A stretch of 64,000 nt of DNA from Psychrobacillus sp048572895 (GTDB lineage Bacteria > Bacillota > Bacilli > Bacillales_A > Planococcaceae), in the NCBI RefSeq assembly GCF_048572895.1, contig NZ_CP183878.1, forward strand, positions 186,001 to 250,000, given 5' to 3'. A model generated the notes under the pieces. It searched no databases. It was not told where the DNA came from and worked only from the letters and a program-made list of their open reading frames with translations. Shown here one piece after another: positions 34,274-43,641 of this stretch. The position numbers and the translations under genes are program-made. Position 1 is the stretch's first letter. The number at the start of each line of letters is the position of its first letter.

Positions 34274-34555
34274 TTACATATCCCAAACTAATACAAGCAG
34301 CGTACCGAAGATAGTGAGTAAAGCAATGAGTAAAGCGTAGTAAATATTAAGGTAAATTGAACCTTTATCCTTCGTCTCACCAGCATGCATAAAGACAACT
34401 ACCTGTAAGCCTGCCTGAACGAATGCAGTTATTAGGAGTACTGTCATTCCCACAGCGTAGGACATATCAGTAAAGTAAACCAAAAGTGCCACAACAGTCA
34501 GGACTATTGAAAATGCAAAGCCCATTACTTGTTTAATAGGGAATAATTCTTTCAT
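34274..34555 (-). CDS. qoxD: Cytochrome aa3 quinol oxidase subunit IV
   Basis: The 93-residue protein has three transmembrane helices (MGFAFSIVLTVVALLVYF, GMTVLLITAFVQAGLQVVV, YYALLIALLTIFGTLLVLV), the size and layout of QoxD. It starts 1 bp after the qoxC stop, last in the operon. Family knowledge: it helps assemble or stabilise the oxidase. Confidence 0.9.
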   Translation of the reverse strand: MKELFPIKQVMGFAFSIVLTVVALLVYFTDMSYAVGMTVLLITAFVQAGLQVVVFMHAGETKDKGSIYLNIYYALLIALLTIFGTLLVLVWDM

Positions 34556-34556
34556 A

Positions 34557-35153
34557 TTACATCATTCCTTTCAAGTAGATGAAGCTAAAGATGAAGATCC
34601 AAATAATATCAAGGAAATGCCAGTAAAGTGAGAAAATAAATGATTTATTGGCTGTTTCCGGAGTTAAACCACGTTTTTTAATCTGTATTAGGATAAATAA
34701 TCCCCAGAAGAATCCCAATGTTACATGCAAACCATGCGTTCCTAAAGTCGTAAGTAGAGCCGCAGTAAATGCACTTGTTTGTAATCCTGCACCCACATGT
34801 ACGTAATGAGAGAACTCATAGATTTCAAAACCTAGGAAAGCTGCTCCTAAAATCAATGTAACGATAAAGAATCCCATTGTTGCTTTTTTCTTATTTAAAC
34901 GCATGGCATGAATAGCTAGCCCAATAGTAAAGCTACTTGTTAAAAGTAAAATGGTTTCCACAAGCACTGGTGCTATTTCAAAAATTTCAGCACCAGTTGG
35001 ACCATTGCCAGTACGATTTTCTAATGTGAAATATGCGGTGAAAAGTGTTGCGAAAAGCATAATTTCAGCACCAATGAAGATCCAAAAACCTAGTATTTTC
35101 AGGTTATTTTCTTCCGTACTATATTCAAGTGGAAGCGAGTTATCTACCTTCAT
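34557..35153 (-). CDS. qoxC: Cytochrome aa3 quinol oxidase subunit III
   Basis: The 198-residue protein has five predicted helices and the subunit III signature (LGFWIFIGAEIMLFATLFTAYFTL, GTHGLHVTLGFFWGLF, WHFLDIIWIFIFSFIYL). It overlaps the end of qoxB by four bases (ATGA), so translation is coupled. Confidence 0.93.
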   Translation of the reverse strand: MKVDNSLPLEYSTEENNLKILGFWIFIGAEIMLFATLFTAYFTLENRTGNGPTGAEIFEIAPVLVETILLLTSSFTIGLAIHAMRLNKKKATMGFFIVTLILGAAFLGFEIYEFSHYVHVGAGLQTSAFTAALLTTLGTHGLHVTLGFFWGLFILIQIKKRGLTPETANKSFIFSLYWHFLDIIWIFIFSFIYLKGMM

Positions 35154-37099
35154 TTTTTAGCACCTCGCAATCTTGTTTCCGTTTCTTTAATTTCTTCGAC
35201 AGAAATATATCTTCCATGGTCTTGCTCAAATGAACGGTAAACTAAACAAGCCAAAATACCGATTAATGAGACAATTACCACTGGCCATATACTAAATACC
35301 AGGGCGAAGCCAAATACAAAGAATATACAACTCATGATAAATGGTAAACCACTGTTATTTGGCATATGAATCTTTTCTATATCGCCTTTAAATAACTCAT
35401 GTCCGTTTTTCTTAGCGTCCCAGAATGCTTGTGTAGAAGCAACCTGTGGTGTAATCGCAAAGTTATACTCTGGTACAGGGGTATGCGTTGACCATTCAAG
35501 TGAACGTGCATCCCAAGGGTCGCTACCAATATTTCTTGGAGAATAACGAATACTATAGTAAATGTTATAAACAAGTAGAACAAAGGCAATTGCCATAACT
35601 CCAGCACCGACAAATGAAACCATGTTCAATAAACTAAAACCAGTAGATTCAGAATACGTATACATACGACGTGCCTGACCATCTAAACCAGTAATATACA
35701 TTGGTATAAAGGCTAATACAAAGCCGACTGATAGTATCCATGCAGTCCATTTACCAAGTCTCTCATTCAACATGAAGCCAAAGATTTTTGGCCAATAGAA
35801 TGTAAGACCAGCAAGCATGGCATAAACTACCCCTGGAATAATTACGTTATGGAAGTGAGCAACTAAGAACATCGTATTGTGATATTGATAGTCAGCTGCT
35901 GACATCGCAAGCATTACACCGGTAACACCACCTAATGTAAACAGTGGAATAAAGAGTACCGAATAAAGCATTGGTGTTGTAAACTCGATTTTTCCTTTCC
36001 ATAAGGTGAATAACCAGTTAAATATTTTTACACCCGTTGGAATGGCAATCGCCATCGTTGTAATAGAGAATATACTATTTGCAAAGGGACCTTGACCCAT
36101 TGTAAAGAAATGGTGAGCCCAAACTAAGAACGATAATACAGAAATAACTACCATGGATGCAACCATCGACTTATAACCATATAGATTGCGTCGTGCAAAC
36201 GTTGGAATGATTTCACTGTAAAGACCAAATGCAGGTAATATCAAAATGTATACCTCAGGATGTCCCCAAACCCAGAATAGGTTAGCCCAAAGCATATCCA
36301 TACCACCATTATCGGTAGTGAAGAAGTTTGTTCCAAATAATCTATCCATCGTTCCCATTGCTAGTAATACTGTTAAGACAGGGAAAGCAAAAACAATAAT
36401 AACGTTGGCTATGAAAGCCGACCATGTGAACATTGGCATTTTCATAAGAGTCATGCCAGGTGCTCTCATTTTTAAAATTGTCGTAATAAAGTTAATACCA
36501 GTCATAAGTGTACCGATACCGGCTATTTGAATAGCAATCATGTAATAGTTCGTCCCAACAGACGTACTGAACTCATTACCTGCTAACGGGAAGTAAGATG
36601 TCCAGCCTGCATCAGGTGATCCACCTATAATAAATGATAGATTGAATAATCCCATTCCCATAAAGAATAACCAAAAACTTAAAGCATTTAAGCGTGGAAA
36701 TGCAACATCTCGCGCTCCAATTTGTAGAGGAACAAGATAGTTAAAGAAAAATATAATGAACGGCATAGCCATAAATAGGATCATAACTACTCCGTGCGTA
36801 GTGAAGACTTCATTATAATGTTGTGAATCTAAAAATGTATTTTCAGGCATAGAAAGTTGATAACGCATCATAATTCCATCTACGCCACCGCGGAACAGCA
36901 TAAGTAATGCTGTTAGTAAATACATGATACCAATTCGTTTATGGTCAACAGTAGTTATCCATTCGCGCCATAGGTATCCCCATTTCTTAAAGTAGGTAAT
37001 TCCTACAACAATCGCAAGCATAGTTAGTCCAATACCAACCATGGATGCATATATTAAAAAGCTTGGATGTGGTACTGCAAAACGATCAAAGAAATCCAT
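35150..37099 (-). CDS. qoxB: Cytochrome aa3 quinol oxidase subunit I
   Basis: The 649-residue heme-copper oxidase core has about 14 helices. WGHPEVYILILPAFG gives the CuB His and cross-linked Tyr, AHHFFTMG gives the two further CuB His, and FLVAHFHNVIIPG gives the His ligands of hemes a and a3. It reduces O2 to water and pumps protons, using menaquinol. The start is ATG 37099 with AAAGGAG upstream. Length matches QoxB. Confidence 0.96.
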   Translation of the reverse strand: MDFFDRFAVPHPSFLIYASMVGIGLTMLAIVVGITYFKKWGYLWREWITTVDHKRIGIMYLLTALLMLFRGGVDGIMMRYQLSMPENTFLDSQHYNEVFTTHGVVMILFMAMPFIIFFFNYLVPLQIGARDVAFPRLNALSFWLFFMGMGLFNLSFIIGGSPDAGWTSYFPLAGNEFSTSVGTNYYMIAIQIAGIGTLMTGINFITTILKMRAPGMTLMKMPMFTWSAFIANVIIVFAFPVLTVLLAMGTMDRLFGTNFFTTDNGGMDMLWANLFWVWGHPEVYILILPAFGLYSEIIPTFARRNLYGYKSMVASMVVISVLSFLVWAHHFFTMGQGPFANSIFSITTMAIAIPTGVKIFNWLFTLWKGKIEFTTPMLYSVLFIPLFTLGGVTGVMLAMSAADYQYHNTMFLVAHFHNVIIPGVVYAMLAGLTFYWPKIFGFMLNERLGKWTAWILSVGFVLAFIPMYITGLDGQARRMYTYSESTGFSLLNMVSFVGAGVMAIAFVLLVYNIYYSIRYSPRNIGSDPWDARSLEWSTHTPVPEYNFAITPQVASTQAFWDAKKNGHELFKGDIEKIHMPNNSGLPFIMSCIFFVFGFALVFSIWPVVIVSLIGILACLVYRSFEQDHGRYISVEEIKETETRLRGAKK

Positions 37100-37135
37100 A
37101 CTTTTGTAACTCCTTTCGGGAATTTATACTACCTC

Positions 37136-38068
37136 TTAATGATTTGTGTGTTCAGAATGTTCATCTGAATTATGAGACTCATGTTCGTTATGTTGGTCAT
37201 GATCTGATTCTTCCGTATTAGTATCTGTTGAACCATGATCATGTTCTGGTGGAGGAGCAAACTCTAAGTGTGTTCCTGTATAAGTAGAACGACCAAGATG
37301 TCCTGGCTCTAACAATTCCTCAAACTTATCTTCAGTAAGAGGTGAAGCAGTTTCATGTACTTCCTCTACCCACTCCTGGTAATCAGCGGGAGTCATAGCA
37401 GTAACTTCAAATGTGTTTTCTGCAAATCCAGCTCCACTGAAGTTTGCATTTCTACCCATAAATTCCCCAGGTTGATCTGCTGCTAAGTGTAAAGTCGTAA
37501 TCATATCTGACATCGCGTATTTTTGCCCACCTAGCTGTGGAATCCAGAAGCTTGTGATTGGACCATATGAATATAGTTTAAATTCAATAGCACGATCCTC
37601 CGGGATGTATAGATAGTTTACTGTTTCGATATTTTCTTCGGGATAACTAAAATGCCATTTCCAGTTAGATGAAGAAGCATAAATAATTAAAGGCTCCTGA
37701 TCTTCGTAACCCGCTGGAGTTGCTTCGACTTCATAGTTACTTTTTATAGAAACAATTGAAAGAAAAGCGACGATCAGAATAGGAATACCGATACAAATTG
37801 CTTCAACAATTGGGCTTCCTTCAATATGTGGTGGCTCGTAATCTTTCGGTTGTTTAGAAGCACGGTATTTTAATAAGACAAACACTAGAATTGCTAAGAC
37901 AACAATAACTATGCCTAACATTAGCCAAATAGATAACATAATATCGTCAGCCTGTGCTTTTGCTTGAGGACCTTTCGGATCTAAGACAAGTAATGGTTCA
38001 CAACCGGTTAACACGGTGGTAATAGTGATAACCATAGTTAAAAGAATCCATTTCATTTTTAATTTCAT
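37136..38068 (-). CDS. qoxA: Cytochrome aa3 quinol oxidase subunit II, with His-rich tail
   Basis: The 310-residue lipoprotein has a signal sequence with lipobox LTGC, two transmembrane helices (about 45-70 and 90-110) and an outside cupredoxin domain (NWKWHFSYPEENIETVNYL, SFWIPQLGGQKYAMSDM). No CuA ligand set (CxxxC) is present, as expected for a quinol oxidase. The last 38 residues are unusual: rich in His, Glu, Asp and Ser, with nine His mostly in xH pairs (EHDHGS, DHDQHNEHESH). It is the first gene of the qoxABCD operon. A ribosome site (GGAAGGGG) precedes the ATG. Confidence 0.94.
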   Translation of the reverse strand: MKLKMKWILLTMVITITTVLTGCEPLLVLDPKGPQAKAQADDIMLSIWLMLGIVIVVLAILVFVLLKYRASKQPKDYEPPHIEGSPIVEAICIGIPILIVAFLSIVSIKSNYEVEATPAGYEDQEPLIIYASSSNWKWHFSYPEENIETVNYLYIPEDRAIEFKLYSYGPITSFWIPQLGGQKYAMSDMITTLHLAADQPGEFMGRNANFSGAGFAENTFEVTAMTPADYQEWVEEVHETASPLTEDKFEELLEPGHLGRSTYTGTHLEFAPPPEHDHGSTDTNTEESDHDQHNEHESHNSDEHSEHTNH

Positions 38069-38282
38069 AGGTCTACCCCTTCCCAGAATATTTATATAAA
38101 CGCATAAAAAACAGATGTTGTCTCTGTATGCCTCTATCTTAGTACCATGAATTGAAAAAACAAAATGAAAAAAAGCAACTTCACAAAACGTTCATTAAGA
38201 TGTGAACAAATTAAAGTAAATTGGTAACGTAATTGTGAAGTGTGTGGAGATATGTGGAAAAATAGGAAAAAGGGGCAAGCGA

Positions 38283-38321
38283 AAAGGCTACAAAACAACT
38301 ATTTGTTGTTTTGTAGCCTTT
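38283..38321 (-). terminator. Hairpin terminator after yunC
   Basis: A perfect 17-bp stem (38283-38299/38305-38321) with a 5-base loop lies just beyond the yunC stop on the minus strand. It is followed by TTTTCG. From 38069 to 38282 the region upstream of qoxA holds only promoter-type AT-rich sequence. Confidence 0.78.
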
Positions 38322-38376
38322 GATAGTGCATTGCTTCAATTTAAGTAATATATGTGAGTTCAGTAAAGGATTAGTA

Positions 38377-38679
38377 TTATATCATTTTTAATAATGCTTC
38401 TCTTCCAATCATTCCTTGAGTGATACCAAGTTCCTCCGCTTCATAAGTGATGGATTCGAGCGGTGCATCTAGTAGCTGGGGAATTGTTTTTACTCCAACA
38501 GCTCTTCCGGCAATCACCTTTCTATCTTTCAATTTTTCATTCAGTAACGCTACGTCTAAAGCACCGCACATTATATATCCTTTATCATTGGTGACAACGA
38601 GTAAATTCGTTTTAGGCAACTCTACAGAAATTGATAAAAATGTATGTCCTTCAATATTAATTGGTTCTAGGTTAATCAT
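38377..38679 (-). CDS. yunC: YunC family protein (DUF1805)
   Basis: The 100-residue protein carries the DUF1805 pattern: GYIMCGALDVALLNEKL, AGRAVGVKTIPQLLDAPL and the C-terminal GITQGMIGREALLKM. Small, soluble, function unknown, conserved in Bacilli. AGGAGG lies before the ATG on the minus strand. It stands alone here. Confidence 0.88.
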   Translation of the reverse strand: MINLEPINIEGHTFLSISVELPKTNLLVVTNDKGYIMCGALDVALLNEKLKDRKVIAGRAVGVKTIPQLLDAPLESITYEAEELGITQGMIGREALLKMI

Positions 38680-38758
38680 GACAAAACAGTCCTCCTTTTC
38701 CTATCACTACAATTTATGAAATAGATAGAAAAAGCGTGTTTATTCGTAAGCTAGTTAT

Positions 38759-38984
38759 CCAAAAACGCACTGATCTGTTTCTAATAGTTGCAGAAGGGTG
38801 ACGGACAGACCAGCGCCATAAGATTACCGAGAAAAGAGCAGCTGGTCGTGACTAACGTCACGACCAGCTGCTCTAAAAAATATTTGGTAATACTAAAGCA
38901 AAACGTCTGTCCAAAGCCTTTCGAAAACGATAAAAACAGGTTTTGACCTTAAAGGACAGGGCATCTTTTTGCCTGGTTTTTCTA
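38759..38984 (+). repeat. Structured repeat element, copy B
   Basis: This is the second full copy of the element at 32076. Stems are 38774-38780/38934-38940, 38793-38798/38920-38925 (wobble), 38803-38810/38905-38912, 38823-38830/38884-38891 (one G-U) and an 18-bp apical stem 38835-38852/38857-38874 with a TAAC loop. Compared with copy A the apical stem differs at several positions on both arms but stays fully paired. A terminator-like hairpin and T-run (38957-38981) follow. It sits between yunC and the MBL-fold gene. Confidence 0.7.
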
Positions 38985-39115
38985 ATGGCCAGGTAAAAAG
39001 ATAAAAGTAATTCAGTATTTATTGAATTGTAGTTGCGTAGTTAATCATCAGATTAATGGTAAAATAATAAAAGGGAATTATTTACGCAATATTCAAATAC
39101 AATTATGGAGGCGAT

Positions 39116-40072
39116 ATGGAAATGGCAAACAAGTATCCGAAAAAATTAAATGAAAGAATTTTTTTAATCGATGGATTTGACATGGGGGAGTCAGAACGCA
39201 CAGGTACGTATGTCATCGATGAACAAGAACTTACAATAATAGAAACTGGACCAAGTCCGTCTGTAAAGCATGTGAAAAGTGGAATGGAATCATTAGGTTT
39301 TTCATTAGACCAAGTTAAATACATAATCGTTACTCATATACATCTAGATCATGCGGGAGGAGCGGGGCTTCTATTAAAAGATTGTCCAAATGCGAGAATA
39401 GTTGTTCACCCAAAAGGCATTAGGCATCTAGAGGAACCAGAAAGGCTGATAGCTGGAGCAAAGGCAGTTTATGGGGAAAAGTTTGAAGAATTATTCGATC
39501 CCATCATTCCGATTCTCCATGAACGAATGATCATAAAAAATGATGGGGATATATTAAAGATAGGGACAACTTGTATATTAAAGTTTTTTGATACCCCTGG
39601 TCATTCTAATCATCATTTTAGTATTTATGATCCGATTAGTAATGGAATGTTTACGGGAGATACGGTTGGTGTTCGCTATGAACAACTGATATCAGATGGT
39701 GTTACGTTCTTTTTACCATCCACCTCACCAAACCAATTCAATCCAACTGCTATGCATAGAGCGATAGAGCTTTTTGTACAAATGGATCTTCAATACATAT
39801 ATTATGGACATTTTGGAGTTACGAATTCTCCAAACGAAGCACTTTCTCAAGTTTCGATGTGGTTAAATATTTTTATGACAGAAGCAGAAGCTGTGTACGC
39901 GGAAGAGAAGGGATATGATGAGCTAGCAGAGAGACTCGATAAGTTAGTGAAAGAACACTTGAAAAATGAAGGTGTTTTTGAAAGTCATGATGTATTTAGA
40001 TTAATAAAATTAGATTTAGAAGTAAGTTCTATGGGAATGATGGATTATTTAGCAAAAAGAGAAAAGGCATGA
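39116..40072 (+). CDS. Metallo-beta-lactamase-fold hydrolase
   Basis: The 318-residue protein has the MBL metal motif THIHLDHAGGAG near residues 86-97, a further His in PGHSNHHFSIY and Asp in FTGDTVGVRYE, and a late YGHFG. The C-terminal 90 residues are helical. Two starts are possible (ATG 39116 and ATG 39122) after GGAGG. The second has the more usual spacing. General family role: hydrolysis of thioesters or phosphoesters with two metal ions. The substrate is not predictable. Confidence 0.82.
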   Translation: MEMANKYPKKLNERIFLIDGFDMGESERTGTYVIDEQELTIIETGPSPSVKHVKSGMESLGFSLDQVKYIIVTHIHLDHAGGAGLLLKDCPNARIVVHPKGIRHLEEPERLIAGAKAVYGEKFEELFDPIIPILHERMIIKNDGDILKIGTTCILKFFDTPGHSNHHFSIYDPISNGMFTGDTVGVRYEQLISDGVTFFLPSTSPNQFNPTAMHRAIELFVQMDLQYIYYGHFGVTNSPNEALSQVSMWLNIFMTEAEAVYAEEKGYDELAERLDKLVKEHLKNEGVFESHDVFRLIKLDLEVSSMGMMDYLAKREKA

Positions 40073-40162
40073 GAAGTGCTTTTAAGATGGTCGTAAATTT
40101 GTAATTACTGAGTAATCCCTATAAACTTATAGGTATATTTGTAAAGAAAAAGGGGAAATTTG

Positions 40163-42202
40163 GTGGAGTTCTTTTTAATCATCTTATTATTATTGGTCAT
40201 TATTGGATTATCTAATTTTATTAATCATTTTTTACCGTATGTACCAGTTCCGTTAATTCAAATTGTACTTGGGGTCTCGCTTGCAGCTTTACCTTTAGGA
40301 ATACATGTTGAATTAGAACCAGAACTGTTTTTTATTCTTTTTATTGCCCCGTTGTTGTTTTATGACGGAAAAAACGTTTCTAGACATGAGTTATGGAAGT
40401 TACGTAAACCGATTTTAATGCTGGCACTTGGACTAGTGTTCTTAACCGTGTTGGTAATAGGATATTTAATACATTGGCTGATATCATCAATTCCATTATC
40501 TGCAGCATTTGCACTAGCGGCAATTCTATCCCCAACAGATGTTGTAGCAGTCGGAGCGATTTCTAGTCGTGTGAGAATACCTAAGACAATTACGCATATT
40601 CTAGAAGGCGAAGGTCTGATGAATGACGCATCTGGATTAGTTGCCTTTAAGTTTGCTGTTGCAGCTACTGTAACAGGAGTGTTTTCGCTAGCTGAGGCAA
40701 GTGTAAGTTTTGTGCTAATAGCATTAGGTGGGTTTCTTGGAGGAGCGGTACTTGCCTATTTGATCATTCGATTGAAAGTGTTTATACGTCGATTAGGTAT
40801 GGAAGACGTTATGCTTCATATGCTTATCCAATTACTGACACCTTTCATTATTTTTTATATAATTGAACACTTTCATCTATCTGGAATTCTTTCGGTTGTA
40901 GCAGCAGGTATTGTACATGCCATTTTCAAAGATCGTGAACAGTCACCAGCTATACAATTACAATTAGTGTCAAAAAGCACATGGACGATTGTTATATTTA
41001 TTTTGAACGGACTTGTATTTGTTTTACTTGGATTACAAATTCCAAGTGTTTCTCGAGAGATATTTGAAAGTCCATTATTTAATAATTATCAGGTAATTAT
41101 GTACATCTTCATCATTACTGCAGCTCTATTGATACTACGTTGGCTTTGGATTTATGTAGCTTGGTGGGTTGGTTGGTTAATGAAAGAGAAAAATTTAACT
41201 AAGCCTTCTATTCGATACGTTGCTATTACAACTATTGCAGGAGTTCGAGGTGCGGTTACTTTGGCGGGAGCCTTTACAATTCCATACTTCTTAGCGAATG
41301 GCGATGTTTTCCCGCAGCGTGCATTGATAATTTTTATAGCAGCTGGAGTAATTCTATTGACACTTGTTCTGGCAAGTATCGTCCTTCCTTTACTGGCAAA
41401 ATCGGAAAAAGGAAATACGGAGGAAGTAAAAGAGGAAATGGAAAAATTAGTTATTCTTCGAACGGCTGAAAGAGCAATCAGTACATTGCGTGATCTAACA
41501 ACGGAAGAAAATCGTGGAGCTGCTGTTTCGATTATTGCAAATTACAATCAAATAAGAAACCAGCTACTATTTGTAAGTGAGGATGAAGCAGACCGTATAA
41601 AAGAACTAGAAACATCAACTCGCATGAAAGTCTTGGAAATTGAAAGTGATTATATAGAAAAGTTAAAAACAAATACCAAAATTGACCGCGAATCACTTTA
41701 CTTAATCGAAGAACATATTCATCGAATGCGTGTGGCTGTTACTAATCGCTTACTATATAGAGTGTTACTTGTTTGGACAGTTATTAAAAGAGGATATTAT
41801 AATATTTTGAAGATATTTCTGCATAAAAAACGTGATACATTCAAAGTTCGTATAGCAAAAGGCAATAAAGTAGTGAGTTTTAAAGTAGAAATGGCAAAAG
41901 CTGCTATAAAATATCTGAGGGACACAATGACCTCTGAAAACGAGGTAGTTAATGTACAACTTATTGGAGAGTACAATGATATGATTGTTAAATTTAAGCT
42001 AGCCAATAAATTAACCGATTCGGGACATTATATCAGTGTGCAAAGAGAGCTACGTGATCGGGCTTTTCAGGCAGAACGTGATGAAATTCAATACTTGTAT
42101 CAAAATGGTGAAATATCTATGGAAATAACTAGGGAAATGCGAAGACATATTAATATTCGAGAAGCTTATTGGATGGAGGAAAATAGCATCCATTCTCATT
42201 AA
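40163..42202 (+). CDS. Na+/H+ antiporter of the CPA1 (NhaP-like) family with long cytoplasmic tail
   Basis: The first 410 residues form about 12 helices with the CPA1 core motifs LSPTDVVAVGAISS and EGEGLMNDASGLVAFKFA (ND pair for ion binding), and RGAVTLAGAFTIP. The remaining 270 residues are a charged, helical cytoplasmic domain, probably regulatory. GTG 40163 has AAAAAGGGG at good spacing; a TTG just before it is too close. It exchanges Na+ (or K+) for H+ in pH or salt homeostasis. It is followed by a terminator. Confidence 0.88.
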   Translation: MEFFLIILLLLVIIGLSNFINHFLPYVPVPLIQIVLGVSLAALPLGIHVELEPELFFILFIAPLLFYDGKNVSRHELWKLRKPILMLALGLVFLTVLVIGYLIHWLISSIPLSAAFALAAILSPTDVVAVGAISSRVRIPKTITHILEGEGLMNDASGLVAFKFAVAATVTGVFSLAEASVSFVLIALGGFLGGAVLAYLIIRLKVFIRRLGMEDVMLHMLIQLLTPFIIFYIIEHFHLSGILSVVAAGIVHAIFKDREQSPAIQLQLVSKSTWTIVIFILNGLVFVLLGLQIPSVSREIFESPLFNNYQVIMYIFIITAALLILRWLWIYVAWWVGWLMKEKNLTKPSIRYVAITTIAGVRGAVTLAGAFTIPYFLANGDVFPQRALIIFIAAGVILLTLVLASIVLPLLAKSEKGNTEEVKEEMEKLVILRTAERAISTLRDLTTEENRGAAVSIIANYNQIRNQLLFVSEDEADRIKELETSTRMKVLEIESDYIEKLKTNTKIDRESLYLIEEHIHRMRVAVTNRLLYRVLLVWTVIKRGYYNILKIFLHKKRDTFKVRIAKGNKVVSFKVEMAKAAIKYLRDTMTSENEVVNVQLIGEYNDMIVKFKLANKLTDSGHYISVQRELRDRAFQAERDEIQYLYQNGEISMEITREMRRHINIREAYWMEENSIHSH

Positions 42203-42277
42203 CAAAATAAGCAGAATCGCCGACAAGCGTTGGGCAAATATGGAGTAACAAGTATACACTTTCTTGTCTTTTGACAA

Positions 42278-42313
42278 AACGTATCGACTAAATACAGTCG
42301 GTGCGTTTTTTAT
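42278..42313 (+). terminator. Rho-independent terminator after the antiporter gene
   Basis: AACGTATCGACT and AGTCGGTGCGTT pair with two G-U, followed by a T run. Confidence 0.85.
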
Positions 42314-42423
42314 ATTTCCTTATTGTCTTTCTTCAAATTAACAAAATTTAATCATAATTTATTCTGTGTAATCCTTAAATGGAAGGTGATACTACGAAGA
42401 GTTAGACGAAGGAGGAAGGTAGA

Positions 42424-43218
42424 ATGACGATAAATAAAGAAATTGAAGCGTTGAAAGCATACACCACTATGAACCGAAGTGTTTTGAGTATTTATTTGAA
42501 TACAAATCCTGGTGATCCTGAGCAACTAAATGGTGCTTGGGGGATACATCTAAAAAGTGGTTTGAAGCGTATTGGAGAGTATATAGAAGCTTCTGGTGAT
42601 GAAAAGGAATTAAAAGCATTTAATCATGTAAAGGAAAAAGTAAAAAATGAAATGGAAAAAAACTCATTAGAGTTACGAAAGGGCGCTGTCATTTTTGCCA
42701 GTGCAAATGATGATTTGTGGTCTGTTCATTATGTGCAGGTACCTGTAAAAACAAATTTCTATTGGGAAAACCATCCTGTCACGGAACAACTGGAGTATAT
42801 GTATAAAGCATATCCAGAAGCAGGTATAATCATGCCTAGCTTTGGGGAAGTTCGTATTTTAGATACGGCATTAGGCTTTGTTCGAGATGATGTAACGTTC
42901 AAATATGATCCAGTTTCTGAAACGTGGAATGAAAAGGTCAAATTAGATAGTAGAGGAAGACGAGCGACTGCTGATAGCAAAACTGCTGTTTTAGACACAA
43001 AATACAGATCCAACGCGAGTACCTTTTATAAAGGAATGAGAACAACGATTGAACAGTTAAAGAAAAAAAGAGGTTGGCGAGAGTTTCATGTTGCAGGAGA
43101 GGCAGAAATGGCGAATGCATTTACAGAGACATTACGGGATTCACCAGCAAGCTGTATTTACAAAAATTTAAACAACAGTAAAGCGAATGAAGTGATTCAT
43201 CAAATCCTCGAAAAGTAA
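42424..43218 (+). CDS. aeRF1/VLRF1-type release-factor-like protein
   Basis: The 264-residue protein matches, from memory, the bacterial archaeo-eukaryotic release-factor-1-like (VLRF1) group. The N-terminal half reads VLSIYLNTNPGDPEQLNGAW and RKGAVIFASAND, and the C-terminal half holds ILDTALGFV and a late helical region (FHVAGEAEMANAFTETL). Family knowledge: VLRF1 proteins act on stalled ribosomes or tRNA, but bacterial members are poorly studied. The catalytic GGQ is not visible here. A good GGAGGAAGG precedes ATG 42424. Confidence 0.6.
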   Translation: MTINKEIEALKAYTTMNRSVLSIYLNTNPGDPEQLNGAWGIHLKSGLKRIGEYIEASGDEKELKAFNHVKEKVKNEMEKNSLELRKGAVIFASANDDLWSVHYVQVPVKTNFYWENHPVTEQLEYMYKAYPEAGIIMPSFGEVRILDTALGFVRDDVTFKYDPVSETWNEKVKLDSRGRRATADSKTAVLDTKYRSNASTFYKGMRTTIEQLKKKRGWREFHVAGEAEMANAFTETLRDSPASCIYKNLNNSKANEVIHQILEK

Positions 43219-43319
43219 ATTCAAACATACTTGAAAAATATTAACAAAAAGTCCAGTTGTATTTGGTGGTATAAATGATAAAAAAAAACACAATATAAGC
43301 TTACAAGGAGGTGAACAAC

Positions 43320-43517
43320 ATGCCAAACAACAATCAACTTCTAGTACCAGGCGTTCAACAAGCTCTTGACCAAATGAAATATGAAATCGCACAAGAATTC
43401 GGTGTTCAACTTGGAGGAGAAGCTTCAGCGCGTGCTAACGGTTCCGTTGGCGGAGAAATTACTAAGCGTTTAGTAGCTCAAGCCCAATCACAAATGAACG
43501 GAAATCAACCTAGCTAA
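43320..43517 (+). CDS. Alpha/beta-type small acid-soluble spore protein
   Basis: From ATG 43320, after AAGGAGGTGA, the product has 65 residues. The SASP features are complete: YEIAQEFGVQLG holds the GPR germination-protease site (cut after Glu), and GEASARANGSVGGEITKRLV is the DNA-binding region. It coats and protects spore DNA. Expression is expected from a sigma-G promoter, but I cannot point to a convincing one. A terminator follows. Confidence 0.95.
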   Translation: MPNNNQLLVPGVQQALDQMKYEIAQEFGVQLGGEASARANGSVGGEITKRLVAQAQSQMNGNQPS

Positions 43518-43527
43518 AAATTATTTG

Positions 43528-43557
43528 GTCGGTGGAAAATTCCACCGGCTTTTTTTC
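43528..43557 (+). terminator. Rho-independent terminator after the SASP gene
   Basis: A GTCGGTGGAA/TTCCACCGGC stem with one G-U is followed by seven T. Confidence 0.9.
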
Positions 43558-43563
43558 TTTAGA

Positions 43564-43593
43564 AAAAAGCTGAAGGGATCTCCTCAGCTTTTA
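43564..43593 (-). terminator. Terminator of sda
   Basis: On the minus strand AAAGCTGA and TCAGCTTT pair around a purine-rich loop and are followed by TTTTTT. It is 48 bp beyond the sda stop. Confidence 0.75.
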
Positions 43594-43641
43594 ATGGTAA
43601 ACAATTTATCAATACATAAGCCCAAGCGGCAAATCTTAAAT

